From positions 1 through 5,432 of the forward strand of contig JADFXZ010000154.1 in assembly GCA_015233265.1 (NCBI GenBank): a DNA stretch of 5,432 nucleotides. The letters run 5' to 3'. The translations under genes were made by a program, and so were the position numbers. The DNA is from Nitrospirota bacterium. Its GTDB lineage: Bacteria > Nitrospirota > Thermodesulfovibrionia > Thermodesulfovibrionales > Magnetobacteriaceae. The notes beneath the pieces were generated by a model. It saw only the letters and a list, made by a program, of their open reading frames with translations. It did no database searches and was not told the DNA's origin. This document shows positions 1 through 5,432 of the stretch, piece by piece. Position 1 is the stretch's first letter. Every line of letters begins with the position of its first letter.

Positions 1-948
1 AAACTGTGTCCCATCATTTGCCTTTATTTCAATCTTCCCGCCAAGCTGATACTCTCCCAGAGTTTTAATCAGCTTTAAGCCAAGCGATGACGAATCGTCT
101 ATGTTAAAGTCCTCAGGGATACCCTTTCCATTGTCCCTGACAATCAGTTCATATAAGTCCTGACCGGCTTCTTTCATAGATATTCGGAGCTTTCCGGATT
201 TGGTTTCACCAAAGGCGTGCTTAATCGAGTTTGTTATAAGCTCGTTTATTATAAGACAGCACGGCATAGCGGTGTCCATCCCCAGATAAAGCTCGTCGTC
301 GATATCTATCACAACAGTCACAGCATCAGGGTCTATACTATATGAGCTAAGAATGTCCGTGACAAGGTCATTGGTGTAATTGCTAAAATTAACCTGTGAA
401 AGATTATCGTTTTGGTATAGGAGTTTATGCACGAGGGACATTGAGCGTATCCTGTTTATCATCGCGGTGTACATGTCTATGACTTGTTTGCCGTCTGTAT
501 TGTCGATATTAAGCTCTATGAGGCTTGATATTATGCCCATGTTGTTTTTGACCCTATGGTGGATTTCCCTCAGCAGAAGGGTCTTTTGCTCAAGTGACAC
601 CTTAATTTTTTGTTCGTTATGTTTCCTGCGGGTGATATTTTTAAATATATGGATTGAGCCTTTGAAGTCATCTTCTCTGTTAAAAATTGGGGAAACAGTG
701 ACCTCGAAATATGCGTTAAGTTTTTGGTTAAAAATCTCTTTTACACGCGCTTGCCTGCTTTGACGGGTTTGTTCTTTGAGACATTTGGAAGTTTCTCCTT
801 CGAGGCATCCAAACAGGGTGTAACATGTCATGTTGCAGAGGTCTTTTTCTGTAAAGCCGAAGGTATCGGTGAATGCCTTATTGGTCTTGATTATATTAAA
901 GTCATCGTCGTGAATAGAAAGGCAGGCTGCTATGGATACAAAAAAGGT
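1..948 (-). CDS. PAS / HisKA_2 sensor histidine kinase, partial at both ends (no start codon)
   Basis: Read on the minus strand, this frame is open without a stop from 948 down to 1. It encodes about 316 residues of a soluble histidine kinase. In order it shows a PAS domain (about 936-640, starting near IAACLSIHDDDFNI and ending FKNITRRK); a HisKA_2 dimerisation/phosphoacceptor segment with REIHHRVKNN (the two His codons at 561-556, the second being the likely phosphorylated one); and a HATPase_c domain with N-box NELITNS (Asn codon 231-229), DNGKG (135-121) and SSLGLKLI (92-69). The frame leaves the window at GTQF, probably about ten residues before the natural end. At the 5' side a stop lies at 951-949 and no ATG, GTG or TTG occurs before ATG 831-829, which is inside the PAS fold. 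An automatic annotation would start at 831. I read the gene as N-terminally truncated. The kinase family call is firm; the signal is unknown. Confidence 0.88.
918..926 (+). promoter_or_regulatory. Possible ribosome binding site for the receiver-kinase gene
   Basis: The purine-rich AAAGGCAGG ends 5 bases before ATG 932. It is an imperfect Shine-Dalgarno match. It overlaps the 5' part of the opposing kinase frame, so it may be coincidental. In the plus frame a stop at 911-913 leaves 932 as the first ATG. Confidence 0.4.
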
Positions 949-1972
949 TCAAGCGGTGCAGGTTGTAGAGGACGAGGGGATAATTGCGATGGGCCTCAGG
1001 CGAAAGCTGGAGAAACTTGGATATTGCGTCAGCTCTGTAGTCCCGTCATCAGAGCTGGCCATAATGAGGGCAGAGGCGGACAGGCCAGACGTCATATTAA
1101 TGGATATCGCTATTCAGGGCGCTATGGATGGCATAGATACCGCCGCCGAAATTGCTAAAAGATTTGATATCCCAATAATATTCATGACCGCCTATGCCGA
1201 TGAGGCGCTGCTTGAGCGCGCAAAGTTGACCGAACCCTACGGCTATATTGTAAAACCCTCCACAGACAAAGAGATTCACATCATGATAAAGATGGCCATA
1301 TATAAACATAAGATGAATGAATGGCGCAAATCCGCCGAATATAAGGAAACCCTCCTGCGGGAGATTCACCACAGGGTAAAAAATAATTTTCAGGTAATCA
1401 CGAGCCTCCTGAGCCTCCAGTCTGAAAACATCACAGACGCCCATATGCTCAATGTCTTCAGAGACAGCTATAACAGAATCAAGACAATGGCCTCTATTCA
1501 TACGAAGCTCTACCAGTCGGAGGATTTGTCTGCCCTGGATTTTGACGACTATGTGCGTGAGCTTACCACCGACCTTATTGGCTCATATGAACAGAGTCAG
1601 GCGGCACCAGCGCTAAAGCTGGATATCAATTGCAAGAGCGTTACCCTCGATATAGCAATTCCCTGCGGGCTGATAATCAACGAGATAGTCTCTAACTCGA
1701 TGAAATACGCCTTCAAGGACAAACCTGACGGTGCGGCGTGCGAGGTATTTATAACATTTCATAAAGATGCAGACGATAATTACGATTTAACAGTAGGTGA
1801 CAACGGCAAGGGGATCCCGGCTGATTTCGATTTAACAAGGGCGAAGTCCCTTGGAGTGCGCCTGGTACATGACCTTGCGACGAAAAAACTAAAGGGCACA
1901 ATTGCAATAGACACAACCTCGGGTACTGTCTACCGTATAGGGTTTAAGAAAGAAAAGAAAGAGGGCGCATAA
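932..1972 (+). CDS. Receiver-HisKA_2-HATPase hybrid histidine kinase
   Basis: A 346-residue cytoplasmic protein with no membrane segment. Residues 6-122 form a response-regulator receiver with a complete active site: Glu13/Asp14, phosphoacceptor Asp58 in ILMDIAI, Thr86 and Lys108-Pro109. A short helical linker (about 120-138) leads straight into a HisKA_2 segment, LLREIHHRVKNN, with likely phospho-His147. The HATPase_c domain follows, with N-box NEIVSNSMKYAF (Asn255), DNGKG (290-294) and SLGVRLV (306-312). Related proteins often carry a PAS domain between receiver and kinase; here there is none, so the receiver itself is probably the input that controls the kinase. The N-terminus (VQAVQVVEDE) is slightly unusual for a receiver first strand but leaves the pocket intact. 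It is the first gene of a tight plus-strand cluster, 25 bases before the membrane kinase. It faces a truncated kinase of the same HisKA_2 family. Its phosphorylation partners are not identifiable from the sequence. Confidence 0.93.
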   Translation: MDTKKVQAVQVVEDEGIIAMGLRRKLEKLGYCVSSVVPSSELAIMRAEADRPDVILMDIAIQGAMDGIDTAAEIAKRFDIPIIFMTAYADEALLERAKLTEPYGYIVKPSTDKEIHIMIKMAIYKHKMNEWRKSAEYKETLLREIHHRVKNNFQVITSLLSLQSENITDAHMLNVFRDSYNRIKTMASIHTKLYQSEDLSALDFDDYVRELTTDLIGSYEQSQAAPALKLDINCKSVTLDIAIPCGLIINEIVSNSMKYAFKDKPDGAACEVFITFHKDADDNYDLTVGDNGKGIPADFDLTRAKSLGVRLVHDLATKKLKGTIAIDTTSGTVYRIGFKKEKKEGA

Positions 1973-1982
1973 CGTTGGCGCT

Positions 1983-1986
1983 GGAG
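1983..1986 (+). promoter_or_regulatory. Ribosome binding site, membrane sensor kinase
   Basis: GGAG lies 8 bases before TTG 1995 and 11 bases before ATG 1998, which are adjacent in-frame codons. Spacing favours the TTG and codon strength favours the ATG. The two choices differ by one residue only. Confidence 0.5.
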
Positions 1987-1997
1987 AAATCAGGTTG

Positions 1998-3878
1998 ATG
2001 GAACAATTAGAAAAACGCGACTCTGTAGTTTTTGGCAATATCTCGCTCACGCTGAAGATTGCCGCCATTATGACAGTCCTGGCTGTAGTGCTCGGTGTCA
2101 TGATTAATCTCTTACACGGTAAGATTCTGAAAGAACAGTTTAACGCCCAGCTCAAGGAGCGATTAGATGGTCAAAGCAGTGAAAACAGACAGATATTTGA
2201 CAATTATTTTATGAGTTATCAAAGAACCGCAGGGGCGCTTGCAAATAATGCCGCCTTAATATCTTATGCCACAGCATTAGACAGCACCAATTCCGGGCAA
2301 GTAACGCCCAAGACATACGAAGAGGAGGACATCCCGCCCTGGCTGCCACGAGCCTCCATTCTCAAGTTTTACGCCGGCATTGAATACGCAATGCTCTATG
2401 ACGCTAATGGAAGGCTCAGAGAGGTATATAACGAAACCGGTAAACCGTGTCCCGAGGTGTTTAATTCCTTGGAGCATCTGCATCTGCCTCAAGGCGAATC
2501 CCACATAAGTGCCATTGATGGCGTGAATTATGTCCTTGCCTCAGTGGAAATAAAAGACGCCTCCGGCAATAAGGCTGCCGTTGCTGTAATTGCCCATCGC
2601 CTGACTAACAACTTTCTGTCAGACGCCATGGGGCCTCTGACAGAAAGAAGAACCGTAGTGCTGGCCGATTCCAAAGACCATACCATAATTGCAATCAACA
2701 GGCCGGAACTGCTGAAAAACGAAAAGCGCCTTGAAGACCTCAATAATAATTTTATTTTCGGCGGCAAGTCTTTCTTAGACTATGGCGAGAACGAACTCAA
2801 TCTGATGTTTGCCTCGCTCATCCCCCTGTCCGACGTAAGCATTCTCAGAGAAAAGATTCAGACCAGCAACATGCATTTTAGCATTATCAGCGGCGTTGCT
2901 CTTGTCCTTGCCTTTATTGTGATAATGTTCTATATCACTACGCGTATCAAGCAGCTTGATAAATATGTCTCAACTGTCTCGAAGGAGCGTCTGGGGATAG
3001 AGCCGCCCACCTCCATTGTTGGAGATCAGCTGATGGTGCTGGAGCGCAGATTTCACGGCCTGTTCGATGAGATTGTAAAATCTAAATCGCTGCTTGAGAG
3101 CCGGGCGGAAGAACTTGAGCGAATTAACGTGGAGTTAAAGGAAGCCACAGCCCAGCTCATTCAGTCGGCAAAACTTGCGGCATTAGGGGAGCTTACCGCC
3201 GGAGTTGCCCATGAGCTGAACCAGCCCTTAAACGGTATAAAAATAGTCTGCCAGTCAATATTAAAAGATATACAAAAAGACCGCCATAACCCGGACGAAC
3301 TCAACGAAGACCTTACAGACATAGTCAAACAGGTCGATAAGATGGCCGCCATTATAGACCACATGAGGGTCTTTACGCGCAGGTCTGAGGCCATGAATAC
3401 CGAATTACTCAATATAAACCCGGTAATAGAAGATCCGTTTAAGCTCTTGGACCAGCAGTTGAAAAACATTGGAATCAAAATCACCAAGACTCTGGCGCCG
3501 GGGCTGCCTCAGATCAGAGGAGATGTTATACGGCTTGAGCAGGTGCTTATTAATCTTATTACTAACGCCAGAAATGCTATGGCAGACGACAAAAAGACAG
3601 ATAAACGCCTTACAATAACCACATTGCCAGAAGATGACGCTGGCATTGCCATATTAATAGAAGACACGGGGGCAGGCATCCCCGAGGCGATTAAAGACAA
3701 GATTTTCCAGCCATTTTTTACTACAAATGCTCCGGGTAAGGGGACGGGTCTCGGCCTTTCAGTCTCCAAGAAGATAATAGAAGAACATGGCGGCACAATC
3801 TCCGTAGAAAGCGAAGCCGGTAAGGGGACGACATTTCGGATAACACTGCCATCAGCTGATATACAAAGTCAAATATAG
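1998..3878 (+). CDS. Membrane-bound sensor histidine kinase with extracytoplasmic sensor domain
   Basis: A 626-residue protein counted from ATG 1998 (627 from TTG 1995). Two hydrophobic segments, about 17-39 and 294-315, flank an extracytoplasmic region of about 250 residues. That region begins with a long helix followed by a mixed alpha/beta part containing YAMLYDANGR and later LADSKDHTIIAI, which resembles a Cache-type sensor; that assignment is inference. After the second segment come a linker, a charged coiled coil (about 358-390), a HisKA domain with LAALGELTAGVAHELNQP (phospho-His405), and a HATPase_c domain with N-box LINLITNARNAM (Asn523), EDTGAGIP, an F-box FQPFFTT and the G2 box GKGTGLGLSV. 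All catalytic boxes are present, so it should autophosphorylate. The HELNQPL form and the domain order resemble the DctB-like class of kinases that often partner with NtrC-type regulators, but no such regulator is encoded here. The natural candidate partner is the tandem-receiver protein 14 bases downstream. The ligand is unknown. Confidence 0.94.
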   Translation: MEQLEKRDSVVFGNISLTLKIAAIMTVLAVVLGVMINLLHGKILKEQFNAQLKERLDGQSSENRQIFDNYFMSYQRTAGALANNAALISYATALDSTNSGQVTPKTYEEEDIPPWLPRASILKFYAGIEYAMLYDANGRLREVYNETGKPCPEVFNSLEHLHLPQGESHISAIDGVNYVLASVEIKDASGNKAAVAVIAHRLTNNFLSDAMGPLTERRTVVLADSKDHTIIAINRPELLKNEKRLEDLNNNFIFGGKSFLDYGENELNLMFASLIPLSDVSILREKIQTSNMHFSIISGVALVLAFIVIMFYITTRIKQLDKYVSTVSKERLGIEPPTSIVGDQLMVLERRFHGLFDEIVKSKSLLESRAEELERINVELKEATAQLIQSAKLAALGELTAGVAHELNQPLNGIKIVCQSILKDIQKDRHNPDELNEDLTDIVKQVDKMAAIIDHMRVFTRRSEAMNTELLNINPVIEDPFKLLDQQLKNIGIKITKTLAPGLPQIRGDVIRLEQVLINLITNARNAMADDKKTDKRLTITTLPEDDAGIAILIEDTGAGIPEAIKDKIFQPFFTTNAPGKGTGLGLSVSKKIIEEHGGTISVESEAGKGTTFRITLPSADIQSQI

Positions 3879-3884
3879 GGGAGG
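3878..3884 (+). promoter_or_regulatory. Strong ribosome binding site, tandem-receiver gene
   Basis: GGGGAGG overlaps the last base of the upstream stop codon and ends 8 bases before ATG 3893. This near-consensus Shine-Dalgarno site fixes the start. Its strength, compared with the weak sites of the neighbouring genes, suggests this protein is made efficiently. Confidence 0.75.
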
Positions 3885-3892
3885 ACACCGCA

Positions 3893-5110
3893 ATGGTACT
3901 GCATAAGGTATTGTTAGTAGAAGACGATGAGATGACAAGGACTCAATTGGCGAAATTCATTCAAAAGGACAGGTTTGACGTAATCCAGGCTGACAATGGC
4001 CGTACCGCCATTGAGTTGTTTCGTGCTGAAAAGCCCGATATAGTCCTGACAGACATGAAGATGCCAGGTATGGACGGGATGGAGCTTGTCAATACTATAA
4101 AACGCCTGTCACCGGATACTGATGTAATCCTGTTTACCGCTTTTGGGCAGACTGATACGGCAGTGATGGCGCTACGTGAGGGCGTCCTTGACTATTTAAA
4201 AAAACCGATAGACCTGGATGCCCTCAGCTCCTCGCTTGGCAGGGCAAGAGAGAGGGTTGTTGCGCGGCAGGACAACTATGTTCAGCCGGTCATACTACTA
4301 GTTGACGACGAAGAGCTGCCACGGAGGCGTCTGGCGCGGGTTATGGCAAAGGAAAACTGGATGGTTATAGAGGCCGAAAATGGGCAGGACGCTGTGAAGA
4401 CGTTTAGTCTTGCGAAAATAGACCTTGTCATAACTGACATTACTATGCCTGTTATGACCGGACTTGAGGCGCTGCATAAGATGAGGCAGATGAGCGCAGA
4501 TTTCGAGGCGATAGTATTTACTGGATACGGCGACGAGGAAAGCGCCATACAGGCGCTGCGTGACGGGGCGCTCAATTTTATAAAGAAACCCGTTGACATT
4601 GACCAGCTGATACTGTCGGTAGAAAAGGCCCTGGAGAAACTGCGTATTGACAGGGCGTTAAGGTACCGCAATCGTGAGCTTGAGCTTGCCAGGCAATTAA
4701 TAGCCCAGGTAACAGCCGAACAGGAACTCATTATCAATCTTCATAATTCGGTTGTAAAACAGGCAACTGATTTTGCCCAAAGACTCCTCGATGCAATCCC
4801 CACGTCAATCTTCGTCATTAAGAGGGATTTCACCATAGTGTATATCAACAAATCTCTCAGCTGCATTTTAGGCAGCCGCATCGACAAGTTAGACGAGTCC
4901 ATGTTAGAGAATATGAAAAAGATGGGTGTTCGGGAACTAACCCTTGCGCAGCTGACACAGACGATGAACAAACTCTATGATGAGCCAGGCAGCATAGAAA
5001 TCATCAAGACCGGCACATACTCCTCCCTTACCCTTACACTGATAACAGTCGTGGGGGATGCCAGAGAAAGTTATGTCCTGATTGCCATTCGCGGCGAAAG
5101 GTCAATGTGA
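3893..5110 (+). CDS. Tandem receiver protein with C-terminal PAS-like domain (REC-REC-PAS)
   Basis: A 405-residue soluble protein. Receiver 1 (about 4-122) has Asp11/Asp12, phosphoacceptor Asp54 in VLTDMKMP, Thr82 and Lys104-Pro105. Receiver 2 (about 132-250) has Asp138/Asp139, Asp182 in VITDITMP, Thr210 and Lys232-Pro233. Both pockets are complete, so both should accept phosphate. Parallel wording such as DYLKKPIDLDAL and NFIKKPVDIDQL suggests an internal duplication. A charged helix (about 240-295), probably coiled, leads to a PAS-like fold (about 296-400: LLDAIPTSIFVIKRDFTIVYIN at the start, SYVLIAIRG at the end). There is no DNA-binding, ATPase, GGDEF, EAL, HD-GYP or kinase domain. It therefore looks like a phosphorelay hub or adaptor, probably fed by the membrane kinase immediately upstream. 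The PAS could bind a small ligand or serve for dimerisation. The next gene starts 4 bases after the stop, which supports co-translation. Confidence 0.92.
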   Translation: MVLHKVLLVEDDEMTRTQLAKFIQKDRFDVIQADNGRTAIELFRAEKPDIVLTDMKMPGMDGMELVNTIKRLSPDTDVILFTAFGQTDTAVMALREGVLDYLKKPIDLDALSSSLGRARERVVARQDNYVQPVILLVDDEELPRRRLARVMAKENWMVIEAENGQDAVKTFSLAKIDLVITDITMPVMTGLEALHKMRQMSADFEAIVFTGYGDEESAIQALRDGALNFIKKPVDIDQLILSVEKALEKLRIDRALRYRNRELELARQLIAQVTAEQELIINLHNSVVKQATDFAQRLLDAIPTSIFVIKRDFTIVYINKSLSCILGSRIDKLDESMLENMKKMGVRELTLAQLTQTMNKLYDEPGSIEIIKTGTYSSLTLTLITVVGDARESYVLIAIRGERSM

Positions 5111-5114
5111 TTCA

Positions 5115-5417
5115 ATGATTTCTAATAAGACAACCGTACTTATTGTCGATGACGACTTGATAATAAGGGAACAGTTAGATAAGGAGCTATCCAGAGGCTA
5201 CTATAGTGTGGAAACGGCGCATGACGGCAAATCTGCCGTTGAAACGTTGTGCAACTCCAACGCAAGAATCATACTTATCGACATAAACCTTCCCGACGTT
5301 AATGGAATTGAACTGCTTCGGCAATTAAAGGAAACCAACCCTAACTGTGAACTAATAGTGATGACCGGCTTCGGCAACAGCGATTTAGATTTTACAATCT
5401 CATCGAACAGGCCGTGA
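5115..5417 (+). CDS. Single-domain response regulator receiver, C-terminally disrupted
   Basis: A 100-residue receiver counted from ATG 5115. An in-frame TTG at 5082 would add 11 unlikely residues overlapping the upstream gene, so I prefer the ATG 4 bases after that gene's stop; its ribosome binding site is weak (AAAGG at 5097-5101, 13 bases away). Strand 1 TVLIVDDD gives Asp12/Asp13, phosphoacceptor Asp56 lies in ILIDINLP, and Thr84 in VMTGFG. The frame then departs from the family: after GNSDLD it reads FTISSNRP and stops. The Lys-Pro motif and last helix, expected about 22 to 38 residues after Thr84, are missing. A matching last helix (NLIEQAVKSALQ) appears just downstream in another frame, so part of the domain seems deleted with a frame change. 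As written it lacks the conserved lysine and is unlikely to signal normally. It is a pseudogene, a very recent mutant or a sequence error. Confidence 0.82.
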   Translation: MISNKTTVLIVDDDLIIREQLDKELSRGYYSVETAHDGKSAVETLCNSNARIILIDINLPDVNGIELLRQLKETNPNCELIVMTGFGNSDLDFTISSNRP

Positions 5418-5432
5418 AATCTGCGCTCCAGC
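5390..5432 (+). pseudogene. Displaced receiver C-terminal helix in another frame
   Basis: In the frame beginning at 5363, shifted by two bases from the receiver gene, bases 5390-5432 read FYNLIEQAVKSALQ. This has the pattern of the last helix of a receiver domain and fits against QLILSVEKAL of the second receiver in the preceding gene. No start codon belongs to it. It is best explained as the detached end of the receiver that begins at 5115, continuing beyond the right edge. Confidence 0.6.

Noticed and set aside
870..900. Possible promoter (TATATT at 892-897) upstream of the receiver-kinase gene
   Set aside because: No acceptable -35 element lies at the right distance, and the sequence is coding for the PAS domain on the other strand, so the match is not distinguishable from chance.
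380..1158. Plus-strand open frames at 380-763 and 724-1158
   Set aside because: They lie opposite or out of frame with the kinase frame (1-948) and the receiver-kinase gene. Their translations are low-complexity or rich in Cys, Ser and Arg without domain motifs, whereas the competing frames have clear family motifs.
541..1395. Long inverted repeat formed by the two REIHHRVKNN kinase segments on opposite strands
   Set aside because: The protein motifs match but many third codon positions differ and the surrounding sequence diverges. This is family homology between two kinases, not a recent inverted duplication.
1097..4971. Minus-strand open frames antisense to the plus-strand genes (for example 1097-1501, 3161-3487, 4282-4737)
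   Set aside because: Each is fully contained within a gene with strong domain evidence, and none shows a domain motif or a good ribosome binding site.
5082..5114. TTG start at 5082 for the last receiver gene
   Set aside because: It would add an 11-residue tail outside the receiver fold and overlap the preceding gene by 29 bases. ATG 5115 begins directly before the first receiver strand.

Overview
The window is almost entirely coding and holds one theme, two-component signal transduction. No tRNA, rRNA, CRISPR array, insertion sequence or hairpin terminator was seen, and no gene-free stretch exceeds about 25 bases. Base composition is intermediate and Shine-Dalgarno sites are recognisable. 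The kinases resemble those of multi-kinase environmental bacteria such as Nitrospirota or Desulfobacterota. That placement rests on general family flavour only and is weak.

Layout. Bases 1 to about 948 (minus strand) carry most of a PAS / HisKA_2 / HATPase histidine kinase. It runs off the left edge a few residues before its expected end, and it has no start codon at its other end. Head to head with it, a plus-strand set of four closely packed genes begins at 932: (a) a soluble receiver-HisKA_2-HATPase hybrid kinase (932-1972); (b) a membrane sensor histidine kinase with a large extracytoplasmic domain (1998-3878); (c) a receiver-receiver-PAS protein without an output domain (3893-5110); (d) a single-domain receiver (5115-5417) whose last third looks lost by a frame-changing deletion. 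Gaps of 25, 14 and 4 bases suggest one transcription unit.

How they may work together (inference): the membrane kinase senses an external cue and could phosphorylate the tandem receivers and the single receiver. The receiver-kinase hybrid could take a phosphoryl signal as input and pass it on. None of the encoded proteins has a recognisable DNA-binding, cyclic-di-GMP or chemotaxis output domain, so the final output must lie elsewhere.

The two most notable points are structural. The minus-strand kinase is cut at its 5' end exactly where the plus-strand operon starts, and the last receiver keeps its C-terminal helix only in another reading frame. Both look like rearrangement, decay or assembly error. 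I did not find convincing evidence of a novel biological system.
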